Assembly: GCA_000824785.1 (NCBI GenBank)
Contig: CCNB01000016.1
Span: forward strand, 5,843-69,842
DNA: 64,000 nt
Direction of reading: 5' to 3'
DNA from: Mesorhizobium plurifarium
GTDB lineage: Bacteria > Pseudomonadota > Alphaproteobacteria > Rhizobiales > Rhizobiaceae
Shown one piece after another: positions 35,172 to 44,077 of the stretch. The first letter of the stretch is position 1, and each line of letters opens with the position of its first letter. The notes under the pieces are model-generated. The model was not told where the DNA came from. It did no database searches and saw nothing but the letters and a program-made list of their open reading frames with translations. Position numbers and translations under genes: made by a program.

Positions 35172-36782
35172 ATGTCGGAAGCCGGCAAACGCAACCCCGA
35201 CTGCGCTGTTGACGCGATCGGCCTCAAGACCACGGGCATGGTGCGCTACAATTTCGGCGCGGCCGTGCTCTACGAGGAAGCGATCAGGCGCGGTGAGGCG
35301 AGATTGACCGCGCAGGGCGCGCTGGTCGCCGAGACCGGCCAGCACACCGGCCGCTCGCCGAAGGACAAATTCGTCGTGCGCGACGAGGCGACCGAGCCGC
35401 ATGTCTGGTGGGACAACAACAGGGCGATCTCGCCTGCCCAGTTCGAGGCACTGCTTTCCGACTTCCGCGCCCATGCTGCGGACAAGGATCTCTACGTCCA
35501 GGACCTGGTTGGCGGCGCCGACGCCGACCTCAAGCTGCCGACCCGGGTCGTCACCGAATTCGCCTGGCATTCGCTGTTCATCCGCAATCTCCTGATCCGT
35601 CCCGAAGCCGCCGAGCTCGAGCGTTTCGTGCCGCAGATGACGATCATCGACCTGCCGTCCTTCCGCGCCGATCCGGCGCGCCACGGCACCCGCACCGAAA
35701 CGGTGATCGCGGTCGACCTGATCCGCAAGATCGTGCTGATCGGCGGCACCTCCTATGCCGGCGAGATGAAGAAGTCGGTCTTCACCATGCTGAACTATCT
35801 GCTGCCGGCAAAGGGCGTGATGCCGATGCACTGTTCGGCCAATGAGGGGCCGGGCAGCGACGCGGCGGTGTTCTTCGGCCTGTCCGGCACCGGCAAGACG
35901 ACGCTTTCCGCCGATCCGTCGCGCACGCTGATCGGCGACGACGAGCATGGCTGGGGTCCGCACGGCATCTTCAATTTCGAGGGCGGCTGCTACGCCAAGA
36001 CAATCAGATTGTCGGCCGAGGCGGAGCCTGAGATCTTCGCCACCACGCAGCGCTTCGGCACGGTGCTGGAGAACGTCGTGCTCGACGCCGGCCGCGTTCC
36101 GGACTTCAACGACGGCAGCCTCACCGAGAACACGCGCTGCGCCTATCCGCTGGACTTCATCCCCAACGCCTCGAAGACCGGCCGCGCCGGTCACCCGAGG
36201 AACATCATCATGCTGACCGCCGACGCCTTTGGCGTCATGCCGCCGATCGCCAGGCTGACGCCGGCGCAGGCCATGTACCACTTCCTGTCGGGTTACACCG
36301 CCAAGGTCGCGGGCACGGAAAAGGGCGTCACCGAGCCGGAGGCGACCTTCTCGACCTGCTTCGGCGCCCCGTTCATGCCGCGTCATCCGTCCGAATACGG
36401 CAATCTGCTGCGCGAGCTCATCGCCAGCCACGGCGTCGACTGCTGGCTGGTCAACACCGGCTGGACCGGGGGCGCCTACGGCACCGGCCGCCGCATGCCG
36501 ATCAAGGTGACGCGCGCCTTGCTGGGCGCCGCGCTCGACGGTTCGCTGAAGTCGGCCGAGTTCCGCACCGACGCCAATTTCGGCTTCGAGGTGCCGGTGG
36601 CCGTCCCGGGTGTCGACGGCGCCATTCTCGATCCGCGCTCGACCTGGGCCGACAAGGCTGCCTATGACCGCCAGGCCGCGAGGCTGGTCGGTATGTTCGC
36701 GACCAATTTCGAGAAGTTCGAGGCGCATGTCGACGCGACCATCATGGGCGCGGCGCCGCGCCTGCAGGAGGCGGCCGAATAA
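35172..36782 (+). CDS. pckA: phosphoenolpyruvate carboxykinase (ATP)
   Basis: 536 residues. The kinase-1a P-loop is GLSGTGKTTLS (236-246), the oxaloacetate-side segment has TGRSPKDKFVVRD (59-71), and kinase-2 is IGDDEHGW. It converts oxaloacetate to phosphoenolpyruvate, the gateway of gluconeogenesis on C4-dicarboxylates, which is the rhizobial diet in nodules. The ATG at 35172 follows AGAGAGGAAATTTG and begins the family's usual N-terminus; the longer upstream frame crosses the promoter. A clear terminator follows. Confidence 0.97.
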   Translation: MSEAGKRNPDCAVDAIGLKTTGMVRYNFGAAVLYEEAIRRGEARLTAQGALVAETGQHTGRSPKDKFVVRDEATEPHVWWDNNRAISPAQFEALLSDFRAHAADKDLYVQDLVGGADADLKLPTRVVTEFAWHSLFIRNLLIRPEAAELERFVPQMTIIDLPSFRADPARHGTRTETVIAVDLIRKIVLIGGTSYAGEMKKSVFTMLNYLLPAKGVMPMHCSANEGPGSDAAVFFGLSGTGKTTLSADPSRTLIGDDEHGWGPHGIFNFEGGCYAKTIRLSAEAEPEIFATTQRFGTVLENVVLDAGRVPDFNDGSLTENTRCAYPLDFIPNASKTGRAGHPRNIIMLTADAFGVMPPIARLTPAQAMYHFLSGYTAKVAGTEKGVTEPEATFSTCFGAPFMPRHPSEYGNLLRELIASHGVDCWLVNTGWTGGAYGTGRRMPIKVTRALLGAALDGSLKSAEFRTDANFGFEVPVAVPGVDGAILDPRSTWADKAAYDRQAARLVGMFATNFEKFEAHVDATIMGAAPRLQEAAE

Positions 36783-36809
36783 TCGCTGCCTCGAGCGTCT
36801 TACCTCCGG

Positions 36810-36839
36810 GGCCCGGTTCACACCGGGCCTTTTCTTTTT
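36810..36839 (+). terminator. pckA rho-independent terminator
   Basis: GGCCCGGT and ACCGGGCC arms (36810-36817, 36822-36829) with a 4-nt loop, followed by TTTTCTTTTT, 28 nt after the pckA stop. Confidence 0.88.
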
Positions 36840-36853
36840 GTGGCCATCGCGTC

Positions 36854-37303
<450 letters not shown>

Positions 37304-37382
37304 TCACGGTTGAAATCGGCTGCTTCCAATTCTGGGTTGCAGATGGCAAGTTCCGATTGCTGCAACAGCGAGGAGACCAGCA

Positions 37383-37853
37383 ATGGGTATTTTCGATTTC
37401 GTGAAAGGCGTCGGCAAGAAGCTCGGCATCGGCGGCGACGACGAGGCGTCGCCAACCGCGGATACGTTGAAGAAGGAGCTCGATTCGCACAAGCTGGGCA
37501 CGGACGGCGTCGAGGTCGCCGTCCAGGGCGACACCGCGGTCCTGAAAGGCACGGTCAAGGATCAGTCGGTCTTCGAAAAGGCGGTGATCGCCGTCGGCAA
37601 CACGCTCGGCGTCTCCAAGGTGCAGGCCGACGAGCTCAAGGTCGCGCCTGGCGCCGGCCCGGCGGCGCCGGCCAAGGAACCGACCTTCTACACAGTCCAG
37701 AAGGGCGACAACCTCTGGAAGATCGCCGAAAAGAGCTACGGCAAGGGCCAAGGTGCCAAGAACACCGTCATCTTCGAGGCCAACAAGCCGATGCTGACGC
37801 ATCCAGACAAGATCTATCCGGGCCAGGTGCTGCGCATCCCCGACCTTGCCTGA
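37383..37853 (+). CDS. lysM: BON-LysM protein (Kbp/YgaU-like)
   Basis: 156 residues: an N-terminal GIFDFVKGVGKKLG helix, a BON domain (about 25-90, VEVAVQGDTAVLKGTVKDQ), a proline/alanine linker and a LysM domain (about 100-155, YTVQKGDNLWKIAEKSYG). The same order is found in E. coli Kbp, a cytoplasmic potassium-binding protein, although LysM may also bind peptidoglycan. No signal peptide is present, favouring a cytoplasmic location. GAGGAG precedes the ATG; a terminator follows. Confidence 0.85.
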   Translation: MGIFDFVKGVGKKLGIGGDDEASPTADTLKKELDSHKLGTDGVEVAVQGDTAVLKGTVKDQSVFEKAVIAVGNTLGVSKVQADELKVAPGAGPAAPAKEPTFYTVQKGDNLWKIAEKSYGKGQGAKNTVIFEANKPMLTHPDKIYPGQVLRIPDLA

Positions 37854-37878
37854 TCGGCCAAACGATATCGGAGAACGG

Positions 37879-37909
37879 AACGGCGGCTTTCGGGTCGCCG
37901 TTTTCTTTT
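37879..37909 (+). terminator. rho-independent terminator
   Basis: AACGGCG and CGCCGTT arms (37879-37885, 37896-37902) followed by TTCTTTT, 25 nt after the LysM gene. Confidence 0.8.
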
Positions 37910-37945
37910 GCCGGTGGCATGCTTGGCTCAGTCAACCGCATCGCT

Positions 37946-37996
37946 AGAGCATGATTCCGGAAAGTGGGAACCGGTTTTCGGAAAAGATCATGCTCC
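37946..37996. repeat. rhizobial palindromic element, copy 1
   Basis: GAGCATGAT (37947-37955) pairs with ATCATGCTC (37987-37995); the interior has a second partial symmetry around CCGGTTTTCGG. The same layout recurs at 41011-41061. This is a well-known dispersed intergenic palindrome type in rhizobia. Confidence 0.85.
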
Positions 37997-38005
37997 AACA
38001 AAGAG

Positions 38006-38048
38006 TTAGAGCAGGGTGACGATTCAACGAAACGTCATCCTGCTCTAA
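38006..38048. repeat. second palindromic element, adjacent
   Basis: TTAGAGCAGGGTGACG (38006-38021) pairs with CGTCATCCTGCTCTAA (38033-38048) with one mismatch and an 11-nt loop. It follows the previous element by 9 nt; together they fill the gap before alkB. Confidence 0.8.
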
Positions 38049-38066
38049 AGTCAACCGGATCGACCC

Positions 38067-38684
38067 ATGCTCGTTTTGCCCAAAGGCGTCCGCCATATGC
38101 CGGGTTACCTCGCACGCCCCGCCCAGGAGGCGCTGGTCGAGGAGATCAGGCGCGTCGTGCAGGCCGCACCCCTCTACGTTCCGGCCATGCCGCGCACCGG
38201 CAAGGAGATGAGCGTGCGCATGACCAATTGCGGCGCGCTTGGCTGGGTGACCGACAAGGAGCGCGGCTATCGCTACCAGCCCACGCATCCGGTGACGGGC
38301 GAGCCCTGGCCGCCGATCCCGGAAGCCTTGCTGAAAGTGTGGCGCGAGGTCTCGGCCTATCCGCATCCGCCCGAGGCATGCCTGGTCAACTTCTATGCGG
38401 CGGATGCCAAGATGGGCCTGCATCAGGATCGTGACGAAAAGGATTTCGCCGCGCCCGTGGTGTCGGTGTCGCTGGGCGACGACTGCCTGTTCCGGGTCGG
38501 CCAGAACAGGCGGGAGGACGGCACGAAATCGTTCAGGCTGAAGAGCGGCGACGTCGTCGTGCTCGGCGGCGAAGGGCGCCTCGCCTTCCACGGCGTCGAC
38601 CGCATCTACCCCGCGACGTCGGCCCTCCTGAAGAATGGCGGCCGCATCAATCTGACGTTGCGGCGGGTGACGGTGCCCGGCTGA
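38067..38684 (+). CDS. alkB: alpha-ketoglutarate-dependent DNA repair dioxygenase AlkB
   Basis: 205 residues. Iron ligands are His119 and Asp121 (LHQDRDE) and His175 (AFHGVDRIYP); the 2-oxoglutarate arginine is in GGRINLTLR (Arg193). The N-terminal base-lid part has LGWVTDKERGYRYQPTHP. It oxidatively removes 1-methyladenine and 3-methylcytosine lesions from DNA. No Ada gene is adjacent. ATG at 38067 starts the frame just after a palindromic element; a slightly later ATG at 38097 is possible. Confidence 0.92.
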   Translation: MLVLPKGVRHMPGYLARPAQEALVEEIRRVVQAAPLYVPAMPRTGKEMSVRMTNCGALGWVTDKERGYRYQPTHPVTGEPWPPIPEALLKVWREVSAYPHPPEACLVNFYAADAKMGLHQDRDEKDFAAPVVSVSLGDDCLFRVGQNRREDGTKSFRLKSGDVVVLGGEGRLAFHGVDRIYPATSALLKNGGRINLTLRRVTVPG

Positions 38685-38753
38685 CCACTCCTTGGCGCAA
38701 CGCGATCTTAAGGACACCCGGGCTACAACCGCGGTTGCGAAACCGAGGTCGTC

Positions 38754-39968
38754 ATGGAACCGAACTGGATCAGGAGCCGAAGCCTCTTGGACGTGGCCAT
38801 GGTCACGGTCGTATCGATGATCGGTATCTGGATGGCCGAGGTCTACCTGAGCATGTTGTGGAACCTCGACGGCAGAGGGTTTTCCGAACTTTCGCACAGG
38901 CTTCCCTACTGGGATTTCACGAACCTCTGGGCAGGGTCGCGCATGGCTATTGACGGCCACGTTGCCGTCCTTTTCGATGTGGAGGCCTACCGCGCGGCGC
39001 TGCGCGCCATGTTTTCGCCCGACCTTCAAAATCAGGAATGGAGCTATCCGCCGAGTATCCTCTTGCTCGGCGTTCCGCTTGCGACCTTGCCGATCCTGCC
39101 TGCTTATCTGATCTGGACGGTTGGGACCGTGCTGTGCCTGTGGCTGGCGATACGGCCGCTGAAGCTCGGAACGGCCCTGGAACTGGCGATTGTCTTGAGT
39201 CCCGCCGTTATCTGGAACTCGGTGTTCGGCCAGAACGGCGCGCTGACGACGGCCCTGTTGATCGGAGGTCTCGCCGTGGCGCCAAGGCGTCCGGTGCTGG
39301 CTGGTATCTTGTTCGGCCTGCTGACGATCAAGCCGCATCTTGGCATTCTGGTGCCTTTCTGCCTGCTTGCCAGCGGCAATTGGCGAGCCATTCTCGCCGC
39401 CATCGGGACCGCCGTCGTGATCGCCGTCGCCACCGGCCTGTTCTTTGGCTTCGATGTCTGGCGGCTGTTCCTGACCGAAACCCGTCCGTTGATGACGGCG
39501 ATCATGGAGGCTCCTTATCCGCAGCCCTACCAATACAACGCGATAACGGTGTTCTTCACGGCGAGGGCAATCGGCTTGGGGCTGGCCGCCGCCTATGGCG
39601 TGCAGGCGATCGCGACCGTCGTTTCCATCGCGGTGGCGGTCTGGCTCTGGTGGCCAGGGCGCCAGGTCTCGCATCAGGAACGCGTGGCGCTCACCGCTGT
39701 CCTTGCTATCCTTGCCACGCCTTATGGCTATACCTACGACACGATCGGTCTGGCCGTGGCGGTCGCGATGCTGGCCGCGATGACGTCAAGGCCACCCCGA
39801 TTGATACTCGCGGTCTGCTGGCTCTGGCCTTTCGTCGGGCATTTTTTCACCTGGGGCGGATATTGCGTCGCCGTGCTGATCCCGCTGTTCCTCGCCGCCT
39901 GGATGCTGTTTTCCATATGGACGAGAAGCCGGAAGGCTGAAGTCTCCGGAGAGCCGTCCCTGGCGTAG
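38754..39968 (+). CDS. GT87 family (DUF2029) membrane glycosyltransferase
   Basis: 404 residues with about ten hydrophobic helices and an extracytoplasmic loop after the first helix. The motif PYWDFTNLWAGSRMAIDG near residue 48 and QNQEWSYPPSILLLGVPLATLP (about 92-113) are the DUF2029/GT87 signatures, the same family as mycobacterial polyprenyl-phosphate mannosyltransferases. It would transfer a sugar from a lipid carrier in the periplasm. Substrate and acceptor are unknown. It stands alone between alkB and the convergent coaA. Confidence 0.8.
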   Translation: MEPNWIRSRSLLDVAMVTVVSMIGIWMAEVYLSMLWNLDGRGFSELSHRLPYWDFTNLWAGSRMAIDGHVAVLFDVEAYRAALRAMFSPDLQNQEWSYPPSILLLGVPLATLPILPAYLIWTVGTVLCLWLAIRPLKLGTALELAIVLSPAVIWNSVFGQNGALTTALLIGGLAVAPRRPVLAGILFGLLTIKPHLGILVPFCLLASGNWRAILAAIGTAVVIAVATGLFFGFDVWRLFLTETRPLMTAIMEAPYPQPYQYNAITVFFTARAIGLGLAAAYGVQAIATVVSIAVAVWLWWPGRQVSHQERVALTAVLAILATPYGYTYDTIGLAVAVAMLAAMTSRPPRLILAVCWLWPFVGHFFTWGGYCVAVLIPLFLAAWMLFSIWTRSRKAEVSGEPSLA

Positions 39969-40032
39969 CGATTTTCCGTCCGGAATCGCGCACCGGCAAA
40001 AGACGCGCAGCGATCCGGCCTCGCGCGCGGCC

Positions 40033-40992
40033 TCACAATTTCCTCAACGCCACTTCCTCGATCAGGTGGTTGGCGCCCTTGCGCAGGATGAGGTCGGCCC
40101 GGGCCCTGGTCGGCAGAATGTTCTCGCGCAGGTTCTTCAGGTTGATGTTGGCCCACAGCCCCTCCGCGATGGCCCGCGCGGCATCCCCGGAAAGCTGCGA
40201 ATAGCGATGGAAGAAGGAGTCCGGATTGCGGAAGGCGGTTTCGCGCAGCCGCATGAAACGCTGGATGTACCACTGATGGATCAGCTTCTCGTCGGCATCG
40301 ATATAGATGGCGAAGTCGAAGAAGTCGGACAGGAACGGCACGATCTTGCCGTCCTTCGGCAGCTTGCCCGGCTGCAGCACGTTGATGCCTTCGAAGATCA
40401 GGATGTCCGGCCGGTCGATGGTGACGAACTCGCCCGGAATGACGTCATAGGTCAGGTGCGAATAGACCGGCGCGCGGACATCGCGCTGCCCCGACTTGAT
40501 GCCGGACAGGAACCTCAGCAGCGCGCCGACGTCGTAGCTCTCCGGAAAGCCCTTGCGCTCCATTAGATTGTCGCGGCGCAGGATCTCGTTGGGCAACAGG
40601 AAGCCATCGGTGGTGATGAGGTCGACCTTCGGGCTCGATGGCCAGCGCGCCAGCAACTCCTTCAGCACGCGCGCCGTGGTCGACTTGCCGACCGCGACCG
40701 AGCCGGCGATGCCGATGATGAAAGGCGTCTTGACCACGTCCTGCGCCTTGAAGAAGGCCTGGCGCTGCCGGTAGAGAAGTTGGCTCGCCTCGACATGCGC
40801 CGACAAAAGTCGGGAGAGCGACAGGTAGATGCGCTTGACCTCTTCAAGGTCGACCGGATCGTTGAGTGAGCGCAGCCTGTCGATCTCGTCCCCGGTCAGC
40901 GTCAGCGGCGTGTCGGCGCGGAACTGCGACCATTGCTCGGCGGAGAAGAATCGAAACGGGGAGTACTTCTCGGTCGGAGCCAGCTGGTCCAT
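40033..40992 (-). CDS. coaA: pantothenate kinase, type I
   Basis: 319 residues, CoaA type. Walker A is IAGSVAVGKSTTARVL (95-110), with GFLLPNEILRRDNLMERKGFPESYD and FEGINVLQPGKLP typical of the bacterial enzyme, and FYIDADEKLIHQWYIQRFMRLR-like regulation/feedback segment. It phosphorylates pantothenate, the committed step to coenzyme A. It is the last gene of the minus-strand his group; the hisE-coaA gap is 83 nt and carries a palindromic element. Confidence 0.95.
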   Translation of the reverse strand: MDQLAPTEKYSPFRFFSAEQWSQFRADTPLTLTGDEIDRLRSLNDPVDLEEVKRIYLSLSRLLSAHVEASQLLYRQRQAFFKAQDVVKTPFIIGIAGSVAVGKSTTARVLKELLARWPSSPKVDLITTDGFLLPNEILRRDNLMERKGFPESYDVGALLRFLSGIKSGQRDVRAPVYSHLTYDVIPGEFVTIDRPDILIFEGINVLQPGKLPKDGKIVPFLSDFFDFAIYIDADEKLIHQWYIQRFMRLRETAFRNPDSFFHRYSQLSGDAARAIAEGLWANINLKNLRENILPTRARADLILRKGANHLIEEVALRKL

Positions 40993-41010
40993 CGGGTTTC
41001 CTGCCCTCCT

Positions 41011-41061
41011 AGAACATGACGCCGAAAAGTGCGAAGCGGTTTTCGGGCGACATCATGTTCC
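41011..41061. repeat. rhizobial palindromic element, copy 2
   Basis: GAACATGA (41012-41019) pairs with TCATGTTC (41053-41060), with the internal GCGAAGCGGTTTTCGG segment also seen in copy 1 at 37946-37996. It lies in the transcribed gap between hisE and coaA. Confidence 0.85.
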
Positions 41062-41075
41062 GTCCGTTTCGTTCA

Positions 41076-41399
41076 TCAGCCCCGGGGACGGGACGCCTTT
41101 TCGGCGATGCCCGAGCGGCCGGTGCGGCCCTCGAGCTCCTTCAGCACATCGTCCAGCGGAATGCCCGCTATGCCGAGGACGACCAGCCAATGATACAGAA
41201 GATCGGCACTTTCCGAAACGAGCGCCTGCCTGTCGCCACGGATGGCGGCGATTACGGTTTCGACCGCTTCTTCGCCGAGCTTCTGCGCCGCCTTGTCCAC
41301 GCCCTTGGCGAACAGTTTCGCCGTCCATGAGTCCGGGTCGCCGGAATGGGCGCGCTGATGAATGATCTGTTCCAGCTCGGCGAGCGAAAAGTCTGCCAT
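41076..41399 (-). CDS. hisE: phosphoribosyl-ATP pyrophosphohydrolase
   Basis: 107 residues, stand-alone HisE. The MazG-like helices carry the acidic metal site in EEAVETVIAAIRGDRQALVSESADLLYHWLV. It removes pyrophosphate from phosphoribosyl-ATP, the second step of histidine synthesis. It starts 9 nt after hisF. Confidence 0.95.
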   Translation of the reverse strand: MADFSLAELEQIIHQRAHSGDPDSWTAKLFAKGVDKAAQKLGEEAVETVIAAIRGDRQALVSESADLLYHWLVVLGIAGIPLDDVLKELEGRTGRSGIAEKASRPRG

Positions 41400-41408
41400 A
41401 ACAGCTAT

Positions 41409-42200
41409 TTATGCCCCACGGGCCGCCAAGTCCAGCCGCATCGGCAGGCCGGCTTTGGCCATATGCGCCTTGGCCTCGGCGATCGTGTAGGTGCCGAAAT
41501 GGAAGATCGAGGCGGCAAGCACGGCGCCGGCATGGCCGTCGCGGATGCCTTCGACGAGGTGATCGAGCGTTCCGACGCCGCCCGATGCGATCACCGGCAC
41601 GCGCACGGCATCGGCGATCGCCCGGGTGAGCGCAATGTCGTAGCCCGCCTTGGTGCCGTCGCGGTCCATCGAGGTCAAAAGAATCTCGCCGGCGCCGCGC
41701 TCGACCATGCGCCTGGCGAAGTCGACAGCGTCGATGCCGGTCTTCTCGCGCCCGCCATGGGTGAAGATCTCCCAGCGGTCGGCCTCGCCCTTCGCCGACA
41801 CCTTCTTGGCGTCGATCGCCACGACGATGCACTGGTTGCCGAACTTGTCGGCCGCTTCCGCGACGAAATCCGGGTTCTTCACCGCCGCCGTGTTGATCGA
41901 CACCTTGTCGGCGCCGGCCAGCAGCAGCCTGCGGATATCGGCCACCTGGCGCACGCCGCCGCCGACGGTGAGCGGCATGAAGCACTGCTCGGCCGTACGG
42001 GCGACGACGTCGAAGATCGTCTCGCGGTTGTCGGACGATGCGGTGATGTCGAGGAAGCAGAGCTCGTCGGCGCCCGCGGCGTCATACGCCTTGGCGGCTT
42101 CCACGGGGTCGCCGGCATCGACAAGGTCGACGAAATTGACGCCCTTGACGACGCGGCCGTTCTTGACGTCGAGGCAAGGGATGACGCGGGCCTTCAGCAT
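41409..42200 (-). CDS. hisF: imidazole glycerol phosphate synthase cyclase subunit
   Basis: 263 residues, TIM barrel beginning MLKARVIPCLDVKNGRVVKG with catalytic Asp11; the second catalytic Asp lies in TSMDRDGTK (about 130). VIASGGVG and AASIFHFG are the phosphate-binding loops. It takes ammonia from HisH and closes the imidazole ring. The ATG at 42200 shares its first base with the stop codon of the arginase-like gene (TGATG), so translation is coupled. Confidence 0.96.
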   Translation of the reverse strand: MLKARVIPCLDVKNGRVVKGVNFVDLVDAGDPVEAAKAYDAAGADELCFLDITASSDNRETIFDVVARTAEQCFMPLTVGGGVRQVADIRRLLLAGADKVSINTAAVKNPDFVAEAADKFGNQCIVVAIDAKKVSAKGEADRWEIFTHGGREKTGIDAVDFARRMVERGAGEILLTSMDRDGTKAGYDIALTRAIADAVRVPVIASGGVGTLDHLVEGIRDGHAGAVLAASIFHFGTYTIAEAKAHMAKAGLPMRLDLAARGA

Positions 42201-43039
42201 CACTTGCCCTCCAGCGTCGAGAGCAGGTCGACCACCAGCTCGCCGACCAGCGGCGGCACGTCGCCCTTGGGATCGAAGGCCGGATCGTAGGCGGAGATGG
42301 TGAGCCCGGCGATGGCGAGCGGGCCGGCGAGGCCGCACATCGCGGTGCGCACCTGCTCCGGCGCCGGACCGCCGGGCGTGGTGTAGCGGTTGGCCTGCAG
42401 CTTCTCGGGGTCGTGCACGTCGAGGTCGACATGCATGTGGACCTGCCGCGCGCCGTCGGCTTTCAGCCGTTGCGCAGCAGCCTTCCAGTCGGGACACTCG
42501 GTCCGGATGATCGGCAGCTTTTCCAGCAGTTCCTTCTCCGCGCTGTCGAGGTCGCGCGCATTGACCAGAACGCAGCGCGACGGGTCGACCGGCTTGAAGC
42601 CCGGAATCTGTGTCGCCATCGCTCGCCAGCAGAGGCCGAGCGCGGTCGCCAGCGCCATGCCGTCGAGAAAGCCCGTCGTGGTGGTTTCCGGCGTGTTGAG
42701 GTCGCCATGCTGGTCGGCCCAGATGATGGCGTCGGCGCCGGCACCTGCCACGGCGCCGGCGGCGGTCAGGCAGTTGCCTGCCAGCACGATTGGAAACCGC
42801 TTCTTGTCCAACGCCATGCGGACTTCGCCCGAAACGGCGTTGCAGACGGCAAATCCGGTGCCGATCTCGCGCTCTTCTTCGTCCTCGACCACCTTGCCGA
42901 TGTCGTTCACCTCGACATCGTGGCCGGCGAGCTTCAACGCCTCGGCCAGCCCGCCCGAGATCAGCGCGTCCGGGCCTTGGCCGCAGCCGCCGTGGAAGTG
43001 GCCGCTGTCATAGGAAGCCAGGATGATCGAAATGTTCAC
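42200..43039 (-). CDS. arginase-superfamily protein with altered metal site, inside his operon
   Basis: 279 residues of the ureohydrolase (arginase) fold. Most metal residues are visible: Asp109, His111 and Asp113 in WADQHGD, and Asp205 and Asp207 in HVDLDVHDP. The first ligand motif, normally GGDHS, reads AGNCL, placing Cys90 where the metal-binding His belongs. This may change the metal or substrate, or abolish the hydrolase reaction. It overlaps hisA by 4 nt and hisF by 1 nt, so it is tightly built into the histidine operon. I do not assign a substrate. Confidence 0.8.
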   Translation of the reverse strand: MNISIILASYDSGHFHGGCGQGPDALISGGLAEALKLAGHDVEVNDIGKVVEDEEEREIGTGFAVCNAVSGEVRMALDKKRFPIVLAGNCLTAAGAVAGAGADAIIWADQHGDLNTPETTTTGFLDGMALATALGLCWRAMATQIPGFKPVDPSRCVLVNARDLDSAEKELLEKLPIIRTECPDWKAAAQRLKADGARQVHMHVDLDVHDPEKLQANRYTTPGGPAPEQVRTAMCGLAGPLAIAGLTISAYDPAFDPKGDVPPLVGELVVDLLSTLEGK

Positions 43040-43782
43040 TGTTCTGCCTCCGCCCGCTCGCCGCGCAGGATCGCCAGCGCCTCGGCCGGGTCGATACGTC
43101 CGTCATATAGGGCGCGGCCCGAGATCGCGCCTTCCAGTTTTTTCGCATCGGGCATGGTCATGCGCACGATGTCGGCGATCGAGGCGAGGCCGCCGGATGC
43201 GATCACCGGGATGGACACCGCCTCTGCCAGGCTGATCGTCGAATCCCAGTTGATGCCGGAAAGCACGCCGTCGCGGTCGATGTCGGTGTAGATGATGGCG
43301 GCCACACCGGCGCCCTCGAATTTCTTGGCGAGCTCGATGACGCCGAGCTCGGAGGCCTCCGCCCAGCCTTCGACCGCCACCTTGCCGCCCTTGGCGTCGA
43401 TGCCGACGGCGACCTTGCCGGGAAAAGCCTTGCAGGCTTGCTTGACCAGCTCCGGCTCGCGCACCGCGATCGTGCCGAGGATAACGCGGGCGAGTCCACG
43501 ATCCAGCCAGTCCTCGATCTGCGGCAGGGTTCGGATGCCGCCGCCGAGCTGCACCGGGTTCTTCGTCGCCTTGAGGATGGCGCCGACCGCCGCGGAGTTG
43601 ACGCTCTGGCCCTTGAAGGCGCCGTTCAGGTCGACGACGTGCAGCCATTCGAAACCCTGGTCCTCGAAGGCCTTGGCCTGCGCGCCGGGATCGTCGTTGT
43701 AGATGGTGGCGGTGGCCATGTCGCCGTGCTTCAGGCGCACGCATTGACCGTCCTTGAGGTCTATCGCCGGAAACAGGATCAT
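43036..43782 (-). CDS. hisA: ProFAR isomerase (HisA)
   Basis: 248 residues, TIM barrel with catalytic Asp8 (MILFPAIDLKDGQCVRL) and Asp about 129 (VGIDAKGG), plus IYTDIDRDG in the C-terminal half and VIASGGLAS. It isomerises ProFAR to PRFAR. Four-nt overlap with the arginase-like gene downstream; 3 nt from the DUF1330 gene upstream. Confidence 0.95.
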   Translation of the reverse strand: MILFPAIDLKDGQCVRLKHGDMATATIYNDDPGAQAKAFEDQGFEWLHVVDLNGAFKGQSVNSAAVGAILKATKNPVQLGGGIRTLPQIEDWLDRGLARVILGTIAVREPELVKQACKAFPGKVAVGIDAKGGKVAVEGWAEASELGVIELAKKFEGAGVAAIIYTDIDRDGVLSGINWDSTISLAEAVSIPVIASGGLASIADIVRMTMPDAKKLEGAISGRALYDGRIDPAEALAILRGERAEAEQ

Positions 43783-43785
43783 GGG

Positions 43786-44076
43786 TCAGGCGCCCTCGAC
43801 GATGACGAAATGGCCGGTCGAAGCGGCAAGCCGGAACTTCGAGGCATGCTGGTATTCAGGCGAATGATAGCATTCGATCGCCTTGTCGTAGCTGTCGAAC
43901 TCGACCAGCACGTGCCGGTTGCCGGTCGCTCCTTCCGGGCTCTCGTAGCGGCCCGCGCGGACCGTGAACTTCGCGCCGTATTTCGCGAAGGCGACGGCAT
44001 TCGATTCGATATACTGCTTGTAGACGTCGGGATCGCGGACGTCGATCATCGCCATCCAATAGCCCTTCTTGCTCAT
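43786..44076 (-). CDS. DUF1330 family protein in the his operon
   Basis: 96 residues of the DUF1330 family, a small ferredoxin-like alpha/beta barrel. Typical stretches are KGYWMAMIDVRDPDVYKQYIE and FRLAASTGHFVIVEGA, with the RYESPEG loop. Function of the family is unknown. It sits between hisH and hisA with almost no spacing (1 nt and 3 nt), so it is co-translated with histidine genes; the same gene is found in this place in other rhizobia. Confidence 0.85.
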   Translation of the reverse strand: MSKKGYWMAMIDVRDPDVYKQYIESNAVAFAKYGAKFTVRAGRYESPEGATGNRHVLVEFDSYDKAIECYHSPEYQHASKFRLAASTGHFVIVEGA

Positions 44077-44077
44077 T

